A stretch of DNA of 64,000 bases from Pseudogulbenkiania ferrooxidans 2002 (GCF_000174355.1 NZ_ACIS01000002.1:124001-188000); one strand, 5' to 3'. Counted from the stretch's first letter, positions 8,471-16,984 are shown. The notes: a model not told the origin generated them from the sequence alone. Numbers and translations are program-made.

Positions 8471-9409
8471 ATGGCCATTCTCGTTATCGCTGAACACGAC
8501 AACCAGAGCCTGAAGGCAGGCACCCTCAATACCGTTACCGCCGCCGGCAAGGTCGGCGGCGAGGTGCACCTGCTGGTGGCCGGCCACAACTGCGGCGCGG
8601 TCGCCGACGCGGCCAAGGCCGTGGCCGGTGTGGCCAAGGTGCTGGTGGCCGACTCTGCCCAATACGCCCACGGCCTGGCCGAGAACCTGGCCGCGCTGGT
8701 GGTCGATCTGGCCAAGAACTACAGCCACGTGCTGTCGCCGGCGGGCACCTCGGGCAAGAACTTCCTGCCGCGCGTCGCCGCGCTGCTCGACGTGGCGCAG
8801 ATTTCCGACATCGTCGCCGTCGAGTCGGCCGACACCTTCGTGCGTCCGGTCTACGCCGGCAACGTGCTGGCTACGGTGCAGTCCGTCGATTCCATCAAGG
8901 TCATCACCGTGCGCACCACCGCCTTCGAGGCGGCGGCACTGGGCGGTTCGGCCAACGTGGACAGCATCGGCGCGGCGGCCGAGGCCCAGCTGTCGAGCTT
9001 CATCAGCCAGGAGCTGACCAAGTCGGACCGTCCGGAACTGGGCGCCGCCAAGGTGATCGTTTCCGGCGGCCGTGCGCTGGGTTCGGAAGAACAGTTCAAG
9101 GCCATCATCGAGCCGCTGGCCGACAAGCTGGGTGCCGCCGTTGGCGCCTCGCGTGCCGCCGTGGACGCCGGCTACGCGCCGAACGACTACCAGGTCGGTC
9201 AGACCGGCAAGGTGGTGGCGCCGCAGCTGTACGTCGCCGTCGGCATTTCCGGCGCGATCCAGCACCTGGCCGGCATGAAGGACTCCAAGGTCATCGTCGC
9301 CATCAACAAGGACGAAGAAGCACCGATCTTCCAAGTGGCCGACTACGGCATCGTCGGTGACTTGTTCACCGTCGTGCCCGAACTGATCCAGGCGTTGGGA
9401 AACAACTGA
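8471..9409 (+). CDS. etfA: Electron transfer flavoprotein subunit alpha
   Basis: 312 residues from the ATG at 8471; a GTG two codons earlier overlaps the etfB stop. The FAD-binding C-terminal domain is recognisable by [37 protein letters not shown] and the [15 protein letters not shown] to [20 protein letters not shown] stretch. It forms the FAD-carrying half of ETF with EtfB. The gene lies in an etfB-etfA-ETF-QO run directly behind an operon with an acyl-CoA dehydrogenase, which may be one of several donors. Confidence 0.95.
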   Translation: MAILVIAEHDNQSLKAGTLNTVTAAGKVGGEVHLLVAGHNCGAVADAAKAVAGVAKVLVADSAQYAHGLAENLAALVVDLAKNYSHVLSPAGTSGKNFLPRVAALLDVAQISDIVAVESADTFVRPVYAGNVLATVQSVDSIKVITVRTTAFEAAALGGSANVDSIGAAAEAQLSSFISQELTKSDRPELGAAKVIVSGGRALGSEEQFKAIIEPLADKLGAAVGASRAAVDAGYAPNDYQVGQTGKVVAPQLYVAVGISGAIQHLAGMKDSKVIVAINKDEEAPIFQVADYGIVGDLFTVVPELIQALGNN

Positions 9410-9515
9410 TGACACGCCCTTGTATGGATCAGATCGTCTTACCGACGGATGTCCTGGCCACTTCCTCATGGGTTCTTCAACTTGCTTGCGGAGTGGCAAT
9501 CAGGGAGGAGAGTGT

Positions 9516-11153
9516 ATGAGCGTGCGCGAAAGCATGAAATACGACGTGGTGATCGTCGGCGGCGGCCCTTCCGGCCTGACCGCGGCGATCCGCCTCAAGC
9601 AGCTGGCGGCCGACAAGGGCCAGGAGATCAGCGTCTGCCTGCTGGAGAAGGGCTCCGAAATCGGCGCCCACATCCTCTCCGGCGCGGTGCTCGAACCGCG
9701 CACGCTGAACGAACTGATCCCCGACTGGAAAGACAAGGGCGCGCCGCTCAACACTCCGGCGCAGAAAGACCAGTTCCTGCTGCTGACCGAGACCGAGTCG
9801 ATCCCGCTGCCCACCCCGCCGCAGATGCACAACGAGGGCAACTACATCATCAGCCTCGGCAACTTCTGCCGCTGGCTCGGCCAGCAGGCCGAAGAGCTGG
9901 GAGTGGAAATCTACCCCGGCTTCGCCGCCGCCGAAGTGCTCTACCACCCGGACGGCTCGGTCAAGGGCGTGGCTACCGGCAACGTCGGCACCGGCAAAAA
10001 CGGCGACCAGGACGGCGAGCCCGGCATCGAGCTGTGGGCCCGGCAGACCGTGTTCGCCGAAGGCTGTCGCGGCTCGCTCACCAAGACCCTGTTCGAGCGC
10101 TTCAAGTTGCGTAACGGCGCCGACCCGCAAACCTACGGCATCGGCATCAAGGAACTGTGGGAGGTGAAACCCGAGCTGCACCAGCCGGGCAAGATCACCC
10201 ACACTGCCGGCTGGCCGATGGACACCGCTACCTACGGCGGCTCCTTCCTCTACCACCTGGAAAACAATCAGGTGGTGGTCGGCTTCGTGGTCGGGCTGGA
10301 CTACCAGAACCCCTACCTGTCGCCGTACGAGGAATTCCAGCGCTTCAAGACCCACCCGGCGATCCGTGGGGTGTTCGAAGGCGGGCGGCGCCTGTCCTAC
10401 GGCGCGCGCGCCATCTCCGAAGGCGGGCTGCAGAGCATTCCCAAGCTCACTTTCCCGGGCGGGGTGCTGATCGGCGACACCGCCGGCTTCCTAAACGTGC
10501 CCAAGATCAAGGGCACCCACACCGCGATGAAGTCCGCCATGCTCGCGGCCGAGGCGATCGTCGAGGCGCTGGCCACGGCCCAGGAAGGCCAAGCGGTCGA
10601 GGCCAGCGCGTACACCGCCAGGTTCAAGCAGAGCTGGCTCTACGACGAACTCTACCGCGTGCGCAACATCCGCCCGGCGTTCCGCTGGGGGCTGTGGCCG
10701 GCGATGCTCTACTCGGCGCTGGACACCTACCTGTTCCGCGGCAAGGCACCGTGGACGCTGCACCACAAGCACGCCGACCACGAGTGCCTCAAGCCCAAGG
10801 ACGAGTGCACGCCGATCGCCTACCCGAAACCGGACGGGGTGCTGACCTTCGACCGCCTGTCGTCGGTGTTCATCTCCAACACCAACCACAGCGAAGACCA
10901 GCCGGCACACCTCAAGCTGAAGGACCCGAGCGTCCCGATCAAGATCAATCTGGCCCAGTACGACGCGCCCGAGCAGCGCTACTGCCCGGCCGGGGTGTAC
11001 GAGATCGTCGGCCGCGAGGAGGGGGCGCCGCGTCTGCAGATCAACGCGCAGAACTGCGTGCACTGCAAGACCTGCGACATCAAGGACCCGACCCAGAACA
11101 TCAACTGGGTGACGCCGGAAGGCGGCGGCGGGCCCAACTACCCCAATATGTGA
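9516..11153 (+). CDS. Electron transfer flavoprotein-ubiquinone oxidoreductase
   Basis: 545 residues from the ATG with GGGAGGAG immediately upstream; the frame extends to 9420 without a better start. The N-terminal FAD-binding [18 protein letters not shown] and [11 protein letters not shown] are present, and the C-terminus has the four-cysteine cluster pattern CPAGVYE... [12 protein letters not shown] that holds one 4Fe-4S centre. It is a membrane-associated enzyme that passes electrons from reduced ETF to ubiquinone, completing the chain from acyl-CoA dehydrogenases. The end [10 protein letters not shown] is the normal terminus of the family. Confidence 0.95.
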   Translation: MSVRESMKYDVVIVGGGPSGLTAAIRLKQLAADKGQEISVCLLEKGSEIGAHILSGAVLEPRTLNELIPDWKDKGAPLNTPAQKDQFLLLTETESIPLPTPPQMHNEGNYIISLGNFCRWLGQQAEELGVEIYPGFAAAEVLYHPDGSVKGVATGNVGTGKNGDQDGEPGIELWARQTVFAEGCRGSLTKTLFERFKLRNGADPQTYGIGIKELWEVKPELHQPGKITHTAGWPMDTATYGGSFLYHLENNQVVVGFVVGLDYQNPYLSPYEEFQRFKTHPAIRGVFEGGRRLSYGARAISEGGLQSIPKLTFPGGVLIGDTAGFLNVPKIKGTHTAMKSAMLAAEAIVEALATAQEGQAVEASAYTARFKQSWLYDELYRVRNIRPAFRWGLWPAMLYSALDTYLFRGKAPWTLHHKHADHECLKPKDECTPIAYPKPDGVLTFDRLSSVFISNTNHSEDQPAHLKLKDPSVPIKINLAQYDAPEQRYCPAGVYEIVGREEGAPRLQINAQNCVHCKTCDIKDPTQNINWVTPEGGGGPNYPNM

Positions 11154-11250
11154 TTTAGATAGCCTGCAGCAAATCTCCGAGTAAATGCTGGCATGCTACT
11201 TTCTTGACTGTGCGGGCGTTGATTCACTCAGCACGATCAGGAAAAGCTGG

Positions 11251-11298
11251 CACCTCATCTAATATTGGTATTGTCTAGTGGTCCCAATAGATGAGGTG
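11251..11298. repeat. Inverted repeat in the spacer after the etf genes
   Basis: The arm at 11251-11268 (starting CACCTCATCTA) is matched in reverse at 11283-11298 (ending AGATGAGGTG), with a 2-3 base bulge. The spacer 11154-11363 is AT-richer than its surroundings. No T-run follows, so a simple intrinsic terminator is unlikely; an operator or mobile-element end is possible. Confidence 0.4.
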
Positions 11299-11363
11299 TA
11301 TTTGTTACGACGAAATGAGAGCTGGGGGCGATTCCTCCCTTTCAGTTTTTTCGAGAGAAAACC

Positions 11364-11561
11364 ATGAAAGTTAAGCTGATCAAGTGGCTTCTTCTATACG
11401 TGATAGAGCGTAGTGTTACGTCTCCCTCTGATGCTGAAAATGCCACTCATACTTCCGTCAGTCAGAAAATTCAGGTTTTAGAGTCTTGGATTGTGAGAAA
11501 TCTGGCTGTCCGCAGTATTAACTCGGTCAGCCAAGTTTTTGCAGGCATGCTGTTCTATTGA
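11364..11561 (+). CDS. Small hypothetical protein, doubtful
   Basis: A 65-residue frame (MKVKLIKWLLLYVIERS...) with a weak GAGAG ten bases upstream. The first 15 residues are hydrophobic, the rest has no motif I recognise. Base composition is AT-richer than the neighbouring genes. It may be a remnant or chance frame in non-core DNA. Confidence 0.25.
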   Translation: MKVKLIKWLLLYVIERSVTSPSDAENATHTSVSQKIQVLESWIVRNLAVRSINSVSQVFAGMLFY

Positions 11562-11843
11562 CCCCAGGCATCAGGGCGGTTGTCGCTATGATTTGATGTA
11601 CCAAATCGGGGCCGGATAAAGATGAATCGGGGGAGGGACGCGAAATAGAGAGAATATATGGATACGATATGCACGACCTGTATATATCCCCACAGCATTG
11701 CTCCCCGAGCACGGTCACCCGCCCCCCTGTTTGGCCTCTGCATCTCATGCGCAGAGCTGACTGCTCTGATCTATCTCCACCCGGATATACAGTCAGTTGC
11801 GGGCATACGTAGTTTGTACGGTGCTTATTGCAAAAGCGGGACC

Positions 11844-12287
11844 ATGCCACGTGTGCGATTCAACTACCCCAGTGAAAACGACCCTCTTGCCGTTTCATTA
11901 CCCACCTTCCTGGCCTATTGTGCGGAGCATGCGCTCGCGTTGGAGGCGGCGTTGCACACCGCCATCTGGCAGTATTTTGAGGGGCTGCGTGACGACAACG
12001 GAAAACTGTATCCGATCGCGGACAACCGTCTCCGCCGCGCAGACATGCCGCGAGGGCACAAAGCTCTGAGGGCGCTGAGTGCCACCTATGGCCTCGAGAT
12101 ACAGACATATCCACCCATCCCCCGTCAGGACAGTATCGAGCTGGAATTCCCGGCACAACCCGAAGAGGGGCGGGTCACCCTGAGCGCCTTTCTCCGGCGC
12201 TGTCGCTTTCTTGCCGAAACCCCTGAAGAGCTGATTCAACATGCGGTCTGGCAACTGGTTACTCGGTCATCTGAAACGTCAGAGTAA
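11844..12287 (+). CDS. Hypothetical protein with two internal repeats
   Basis: 147 residues from MPRVRFNYPSEN; the frame runs upstream to 11658 but that extension is not convincing. The protein consists of two related halves. In each a beta-like strand is followed by a helix-rich block: SLPTFLAYCAEHA...HTAIWQYF in the first (about residues 16-45) and TLSAFLRRCRFLA...QHAVWQLV in the second (about 112-142). Shared positions include F, C, the ALW/AVWQ core and the leucines. No known domain is recognised. A hairpin follows 33 bp after the stop. Function unknown. Confidence 0.55.
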   Translation: MPRVRFNYPSENDPLAVSLPTFLAYCAEHALALEAALHTAIWQYFEGLRDDNGKLYPIADNRLRRADMPRGHKALRALSATYGLEIQTYPPIPRQDSIELEFPAQPEEGRVTLSAFLRRCRFLAETPEELIQHAVWQLVTRSSETSE

Positions 12288-12319
12288 GGTTACACGGTCC
12301 GCCTCCAGTGATCTCCAGG

Positions 12320-12343
12320 GAGGAGAAAACAGCCGTTCTCCTC
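12320..12343 (+). terminator. Stem-loop after the duplicated hypothetical gene
   Basis: GAGGAGAA pairs perfectly with TTCTCCTC across an 8-base loop. The downstream sequence has only a short T-rich stretch, so termination strength is uncertain. Confidence 0.4.
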
Positions 12344-12490
12344 TTCATGCCATCGATTTTGGATAACACGCTATCCTCGGCAACTGTCCGACGTCAGTTG
12401 CATCCAACGTCTACTTCCCGAGGCAGAACAGTCATAGCCATCGGGATGCCGACCGACAAGAGTTCGGCCTGAGCGGTCATCCCGCCCTAG

Positions 12491-12529
12491 AAACGAAAAC
12501 GGCTGCTTCCTAATGAGAAAACAGCCGTT
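12491..12529 (-). terminator. Probable terminator of the dehydratase transcript
   Basis: On the - strand AACGGCTG (12529-12522) pairs with CAGCCGTT (12505-12498) and is followed by the T-rich TTCGTTTC. It lies about 100 bp after the dehydratase stop. Confidence 0.5.
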
Positions 12530-12627
12530 CAATTGTCGAGAAAAGCCGAGGGAGATTCACTTTCAAGAACAGCAGAGGTAGGGCAAAAGAGGTTACATAG
12601 TAATCCCCATGTTGCGCAGCTTAAGCA

Positions 12628-13554
12628 TTACGATTTATCCAATTGGCCTGCCCAAGTGCGAATTTGATCGATAGTCGCCGTAGCGCCCCCGCATACGATG
12701 ACCAAAACCTTGGAGTAACTGGCCAACACCGGTGCCTGGTCGTAGACTACGGAAAGGGCCGCGCCGCAAGCTGGTTCAACCAGGATGCGATGGTCCGCCA
12801 GAAAACGCTCGCAGGCGGCAAGGGAGCTGTGGTCCGACACGACGAGGCTCTGGATGGGGTGTTCATGTGCACAACGCAATGCCTGTTCGCACACCCGCTT
12901 GGCGCCTAGCGAAGTGGCGACGCTGCTGATGCGCTCCAGCTCCACCGTATATCCGGCTTGGACGGCTGCATGGAACGAGGCTGCGCCTTCGGTTTCCACC
13001 GCCAACACCGGCACATCATGCCACTGATTGCGCTGGAGGCCCTCCACCACGCCGGAAAGTAGACCGCCCCCACCGACGGACAGCACCACGGCATCTGGCT
13101 TGAGGTTCGCTTGGGCAACCTCATCGATCATCGTGGCATGTCCATGCCACAGCAGCGGGTCATCGAAAGGATGCAGAAAAGCATCCGTCGGCCCAAGTAA
13201 AGTTTGCGCGAACTGATTGGCCTCTTGCCAGGAACTGCCGTGCACCACAACCTCTGCCCCTTCCAAACGGAGCAGCTCCTTGGCCCGCTCCGTGGTCGTT
13301 TCCGGCACCACCACCGTTACAGGAACACCCAGACGACGCCCCGCATAGGCCACAGCAAGCCCTGCATTGCCGCCAGAGGATGAGACGAAACGCTGCGCGC
13401 CTTGGCTCTGGTAGACGGCACAAGCGTGGCCGATGCCCCGGATCTTAAAAGATCCAGGCAATTGCAAAGCATCGAGCTTGAGCCATATGGATCGGCCTGC
13501 AAGAACGCTCAAGGGACGCGACTCCATCAAAGGAGTTTCAAAGTGCAGATTCAT
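12628..13554 (-). CDS. PLP-dependent serine/threonine dehydratase-like enzyme
   Basis: 308 residues from MNLHFETPL; in-frame ATGs 9 and 19 codons upstream are possible but give no better site. The fold type II pattern is complete: the PLP lysine in GSFKIRG (about residue 36), the SSSGGNAG loop that contacts substrate, and the glycine-rich VGGGGLLSG phosphate cup. The last PLP contact is in VIVCGGA, where a cysteine replaces the serine of biosynthetic IlvA; this is the pattern of catabolic serine dehydratases. It has no regulatory ACT domain. It lies in an operon with RidA and a DauR-like regulator, which suits an enzyme that releases enamine/imine products. The amino acid substrate is not certain. 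Confidence 0.8.
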   Translation of the reverse strand: MNLHFETPLMESRPLSVLAGRSIWLKLDALQLPGSFKIRGIGHACAVYQSQGAQRFVSSSGGNAGLAVAYAGRRLGVPVTVVVPETTTERAKELLRLEGAEVVVHGSSWQEANQFAQTLLGPTDAFLHPFDDPLLWHGHATMIDEVAQANLKPDAVVLSVGGGGLLSGVVEGLQRNQWHDVPVLAVETEGAASFHAAVQAGYTVELERISSVATSLGAKRVCEQALRCAHEHPIQSLVVSDHSSLAACERFLADHRILVEPACGAALSVVYDQAPVLASYSKVLVIVCGGATATIDQIRTWAGQLDKS

Positions 13555-13626
13555 GGCGATGTCTTTACTAGGCTGTGGCATGAAAGTGGGAAAGGCCTTC
13601 AGGAAAGGCAACGGAATGCTCTTGTT

Positions 13627-14013
13627 TCATGGGGCGGCTTTGTTTGGGGCAAGCGCCTGCACTTCAATCTCGACATCCAGATCGAACGCCAGTTTGCAGC
13701 TAACCACCGAGCGCACCGGGAAGCCCTCTGGGAAATAGACGGCATAGGCCTGGTTGAACTCGGCAAAGTGTTTCATATCGGATAGCCACACGGTGACTTT
13801 GACCACTGCGCTCAAATCCGAACCGCAGGAAAGCAAGGTGCGTTCGATGCCTGCCATGATGTTGTGGGTCTGGGTCTGAACATCACCTCGAATGGGCTCC
13901 CCCGTCTCCGACATCGAGACCTGTCCGGATAGAAACAGGAATCCGCCCGCCTCGACCGCTCGGGAGAAAGGGAAAGGCAACTCGCTGGCAAAGCGAGTAA
14001 TGGCATAGGGCAT
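13627..14013 (-). CDS. RidA/YjgF family enamine/imine deaminase
   Basis: 128 residues, normal family length, with TAGGAG eight bases before the ATG. The family signature is present near the end: the conserved arginine in FPVRSVVSCKLAFDLDVEIEV (here split, RSVV at about residue 101) and the SGQVSM region near 29. RidA proteins hydrolyse reactive 2-aminoacrylate or 2-iminobutanoate released by PLP dehydratases. It is directly upstream of such a dehydratase on the same strand and behind a regulator, so the three genes likely act together. Confidence 0.85.
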   Translation of the reverse strand: MPYAITRFASELPFPFSRAVEAGGFLFLSGQVSMSETGEPIRGDVQTQTHNIMAGIERTLLSCGSDLSAVVKVTVWLSDMKHFAEFNQAYAVYFPEGFPVRSVVSCKLAFDLDVEIEVQALAPNKAAP

Positions 14014-14031
14014 AGCGTTAGCTCCTAATCT

Positions 14032-14793
14032 TCAGCGGGAGGATCCTGCGGTTGAGGGCTCATTGACAGAGTGCTGCCGGATTTCATCCAGATAGTTGTA
14101 AATGGTGTAACGCGTCACGCCGAGGGCGGCGGCGGCTTTTTCGATGCCACCCTTGACGATGAAAATGCCTCTTTCCTGCATCTGGCGGACGGCTTCGAGT
14201 TTTGCCTTCTTGTTCTGCGCGCGGTTAGGCGAATTCATCCTGGCCAGCGAGTTCTGGATGATCTCCGCCATCAGTAATTCCATGTCGGCCGGTTCCGATA
14301 CTTTTTCAGCCGTAGATGGCGGCGCAGCCAGCAATTGTTCTAAGCAGGCTTGGGCTGTCAGCAGACCACTGATATCGGTATTGATGCACAGGCTTGCAAA
14401 CGGTTGACCGGTCTTGTCCCGGAACACGGCAGTGGCACTGCGCAAGGTTCGACCGTCAGCTGCGGTGGTCGGGTAGTTTGGAATGACCACCGGCTCGCAA
14501 TCGACATCCGTCTCGGCGGTGCGCATTACGGCAGCAAAGCCCTTGTCTTGCTGCGGCCCGCCCAGCACGGGGCTCCCCACCGAACGGCCTGATACATGGC
14601 CGTTCACAATATCGATCACCGACCTTTCGGGCTGCGTCAGGTCGTGAAGGATTATCTCGGTATTGCGGCCGACGACACTGCCCATGGCTGCCAGTGCGGC
14701 TTTCAGCGTGGTCAGGACCAGTTGTCTTTCTTCGGTCGTGTCGGTATCAGACCTGGCGTCATTCATTGGCACATCCATGTTGGTATAGGGCAT
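14032..14793 (-). CDS. YheO/DauR-type PAS and helix-turn-helix regulator
   Basis: About 253 residues from MPYTNMDVPMNDA; nearby ATGs at 14778 and 14766 are alternatives and no strong ribosome site decides. Residues about 30-135 are the YheO-like PAS domain (VVGRNTEIILHDL, GRSVGSPVL). The C-terminus is a Fis-like HTH with GGIEKAAAALGVTRYTIYNYLDE. DauR-type proteins repress amino-acid catabolic operons such as D-arginine use. Here the gene heads the RidA-dehydratase unit, and a palindrome covers the -35 of its own promoter, suggesting autoregulation by an amino acid or its breakdown product. Confidence 0.8.
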   Translation of the reverse strand: MPYTNMDVPMNDARSDTDTTEERQLVLTTLKAALAAMGSVVGRNTEIILHDLTQPERSVIDIVNGHVSGRSVGSPVLGGPQQDKGFAAVMRTAETDVDCEPVVIPNYPTTAADGRTLRSATAVFRDKTGQPFASLCINTDISGLLTAQACLEQLLAAPPSTAEKVSEPADMELLMAEIIQNSLARMNSPNRAQNKKAKLEAVRQMQERGIFIVKGGIEKAAAALGVTRYTIYNYLDEIRQHSVNEPSTAGSSR

Positions 14794-14837
14794 GCAGGAG
14801 CAAGTGAGATAAAGGTTGCAACTCCTTGGGTGGTAGC

Positions 14838-14878
14838 AGAATATCAACACTGTGTTTTAATTTCAACAAATTGTTGAA
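14838..14878 (-). promoter_or_regulatory. Promoter with overlapping operator for the DauR-like operon
   Basis: On the - strand TTGAAA (14866-14861) and TATTCT (14843-14838) are separated by exactly 17 bp, a good sigma-70 promoter. A perfect 17-base palindrome, TTCAACAAATTGTTGAA at 14862-14878, overlaps the -35 box. This is the expected layout for repression by the regulator encoded downstream. Confidence 0.6.
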
Positions 14879-15116
14879 TTTTATTGTAAATGCCACGCCG
14901 TTGGGCACTAAGAGGCATGTCCGAAAAGCCGTTGCCTATCAATCTGTGGAAAGGCCGCTTAGGCCGAGTTGTTCACGTAGGCCAAACGGCAGCTTACAGA
15001 GTCAAGCAGCCAATCCAATGGCACGCATCCAGATTTGCCAACCGGCAGATTGTGGCCGGGAGCGCGTATTCTCCAGTAAGCCCGAAACCTGCCGCTCAAG
15101 GTTTGGCAGAACAATA

Positions 15117-15142
15117 AGACTCCCTTCAACAACAAGGAGTCT
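15117..15142 (+). promoter_or_regulatory. Stem-loop that covers the recombinase ribosome binding site
   Basis: AGACTCC (15117-15123) pairs with GGAGTCT (15136-15142), burying most of the AAGGAG that precedes the ATG at 15146. Folding would reduce translation of the recombinase. Confidence 0.4.
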
Positions 15143-15145
15143 GTC

Positions 15146-15760
15146 ATGGAATCCACTCGCTTTCGGGAACCTTGGAACAAGGGCAAACTGGTCGGCCAGA
15201 AGCCACCGCTGAAGCCGAAGGACATATGGGCCATCCGGATCCACCTGCAGAATGCCCATCAGGTGCGAGACCTGGCCATGTTCAATCTGGCCATCGACAG
15301 CAAGTTGCGGGACTGCGACCTCGTGAATCTGCGGGTCCGGGACGTCACCCACGGCAATCAGATCCTGCCCCGGTCCATGGTCATGCAGCGGAAGACCCAG
15401 CGTCCTGTTCAATTTGAGCTAACCGAACCGACCCGGACTGCGGTGGCGGCGTGGATTGCCAAGGCGAATCTCAAGTCAGAGCAGTATCTGTTTCCCAGCC
15501 GGGTCACCAGGTCGCCTCATGTTTCGACACGGCAGTATGCCCGGATCGTCCATCAGTGGATCGCCGCGGCTGGACTCGACACCTCCGCCTACGGCACCCA
15601 CACCATGCGCCGGACCAAGGCGACACTGATTTACAAACGGACGAAAAACCTGAGGGCCGTTCAGTTGCTCCTGGGCCATGCCAAGCTGGAGAGCACAGTT
15701 CGATACTTGGGTATTGAAGTCGATGATGCCCTGGAAATCTCAGAGCAGACCGAGATATAG
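15146..15760 (+). CDS. Small tyrosine recombinase/integrase
   Basis: 204 residues. The catalytic set of a tyrosine recombinase is visible: Arg55 (SKLRDCDL), a beta-hairpin lysine near 83, His152 and Arg155 in HTMRR, His178 in LLGHA and nucleophile Tyr187 in VRYLG. It lacks most of the N-terminal core-binding domain of XerC/XerD or phage integrases and has no IntI-specific insertion, so it belongs to the short stand-alone integrase group seen in many proteobacteria. It lies about 480 bp from an integron cassette but is not an integron integrase. Target site and role are unknown. Confidence 0.85.
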   Translation: MESTRFREPWNKGKLVGQKPPLKPKDIWAIRIHLQNAHQVRDLAMFNLAIDSKLRDCDLVNLRVRDVTHGNQILPRSMVMQRKTQRPVQFELTEPTRTAVAAWIAKANLKSEQYLFPSRVTRSPHVSTRQYARIVHQWIAAAGLDTSAYGTHTMRRTKATLIYKRTKNLRAVQLLLGHAKLESTVRYLGIEVDDALEISEQTEI

Positions 15761-16237
15761 CCAAGTCCTGAGATGCCCCCATTCGTACCGAGCCGACGCG
15801 GCTGGGGCATAATGAACAGACCACGGGCGCCTGCATCGCAGGTGTGAAGGTACGCATCACTCGCCAGCGTATGGTCGGAAGAATCGCCCGACACAGTGGT
15901 GCAGACATAGCAGCCGGAGTAACGACCGACCGCCCGTGGCTATCTGTCCCAATGGGCGGCAGCTTTCGGGCGTCTCCTGGATACGTGCTTCCGGCCAACA
16001 GTTGCCGGTCATGATCCCCATGGATCAGGCATTCGCGAGTCCGCTTCGATCGTTTACCTGCCGGAGAGCCTACGCGTACAAATCGGCCTTTGCTGTCGCC
16101 CGGAGGTGCCCCGCGTTACGTCAGTAATCGGGCGGGTAGCTGTCGTTGCCTGTAGGTTCGATCTGAATAGCCCCTTTTCTCTGTCACCCGGACAGCTCCC
16201 GACCCAATGTGGACGGTCGGCGATTGGAAAAGCGGAC
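15761..16237. other. Gene-free stretch between recombinase and cassette
   Basis: No frame with family features is found on either strand. The part next to the cassette (16190-16237) reads on the - strand as GTCCGCTTTTCC..., ATTGGGTCGGGAG, and resembles 22690-22740 elsewhere in the window. Confidence 0.4.
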
Positions 16238-16301
16238 ACTCAACGTGCGAGCTAAGGCCGCGGCCCCTTCAGGGACGTCGGCCTTCAGCGAGTGGTTAGG
16301 T
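16238..16301 (-). repeat. attC recombination site of an integron gene cassette
   Basis: On the - strand the site opens with the R'' core ACCTAAC (16301-16295), overlapping the cassette gene's stop codon, and closes with the R' core GTTGAGT (16244-16238). Between them CTCGCTGAAGGCC and GGCCTTAGCTCG form the imperfect inner stem with unpaired bases, and the whole is 64 bp. Both cores match the consensus RYYYAAC / GTTRRRY. Confidence 0.75.
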
Positions 16302-16983
16302 GTCCGTGCGCCCTTGGCGCCGCAGGACGACATGCGTGGCTTTCTCCGACGCTACGAATTCAACGCATTCGTATCCCAGAGCCCGCAAGTCAACCCCTTC
16401 GAACAGTGATTCTCCCCGCCCGAGCAGGACCGGAGCGATAGCAATGTGCAGTTCATCAATGAGGCCCTCACGAAGATACTGCTTGACGGTGTCCGGCCCA
16501 CCGCCGATACGCACGTCCATTCCGGCAGCGGCCTCGCGTGCACGGTCGAGCGCCTCGTGAATGCCCCCGGTGATGAAGTGGAACGTCGTGTCGCCTTCCA
16601 TCTCGATGGGGGGACGAGCATGATGGGTCAAAATGAAGACTGGAACGTGATACGGTGGATTATCTCCCCACCAGCCTTTCCAGTTTGTGTCCGGCCAGTC
16701 CCCACGAATGGGGCCGAACATGTTCCTCCCAAGAATCCAGGCCCCGACATTTTGAAAGCCACGGGCGGCAAAATCATCGTCAACCCCGGTCGTACCGCCG
16801 TCCTTGACGAACAAGGCCCGCTGGAACGTGCGTGTTGGAACTAGCCACTGGTGCAGTTCCGTCCCGCCAACGCCGAGCGGATTGTTGATGTCTTGATTCA
16901 GTCCTGCTCCGTATCCGTCGATCGAAATGGTGAAGCCCTCAACGCGAACTCGTGTCATCGTTTGCCTCCGTTTAGACGCCTAA
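16244..16983 (-). mobile_element. Solitary integron-type gene cassette
   Basis: The unit begins on the - strand after the G of GTTAGGC (16984-16978) and ends at the G of GTTGAGT. When circularised, its own core GTTAGGC is complementary to the R'' ACCTAAC at 6 of 7 positions, as expected of a true cassette. It carries one gene in the usual orientation, with the start close behind the boundary (GGAGG eight bases before the ATG) and the stop inside the attC. No intI, second attC or typical attI is visible in the window. Confidence 0.7.
16296..16958 (-). CDS. Dihydrofolate reductase family (RibD C-terminal domain-like) protein, cassette-borne
   Basis: 220 residues. The N-terminal strand with SIDGYGAG, the WILGRNMFGPIRGDW segment and the C-terminal GGGPDTVKQYLREGLIDELHIAIAPVLLGRGESLF are typical of the RibD_C/DHFR-like NADPH reductase family. 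It is not a classical FolA and resistance to trimethoprim should not be assumed. Genes of this family occur repeatedly in integron cassettes. The physiological substrate is unknown. The ribosome site GGAGG and the stop-in-attC arrangement show it is complete. Confidence 0.85.
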   Translation of the reverse strand: MTRVRVEGFTISIDGYGAGLNQDINNPLGVGGTELHQWLVPTRTFQRALFVKDGGTTGVDDDFAARGFQNVGAWILGRNMFGPIRGDWPDTNWKGWWGDNPPYHVPVFILTHHARPPIEMEGDTTFHFITGGIHEALDRAREAAAGMDVRIGGGPDTVKQYLREGLIDELHIAIAPVLLGRGESLFEGVDLRALGYECVEFVASEKATHVVLRRQGRTDT

Positions 16984-16984
16984 C

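Larger units (their letters stand above)
12288..12627. other. Gene-free stretch between convergent genes, with two hairpins
   Basis: No credible frame is seen. A perfect 8-bp stem (12320-12327 with 12336-12343) lies behind the + strand hypothetical gene. A second stem (12498-12505 with 12522-12529) serves the - strand gene. Both contain the same 16-base element GAGAAAACAGCCGTTC, at 12323-12338 and 12515-12530. Confidence 0.5.

Noticed and set aside
15146-15760. Recombinase as an integron integrase (IntI)
   Set aside because: It is only 204 residues, lacks the N-terminal domain and the IntI-specific helix, and sits at the attC end of the cassette, not next to an attI.
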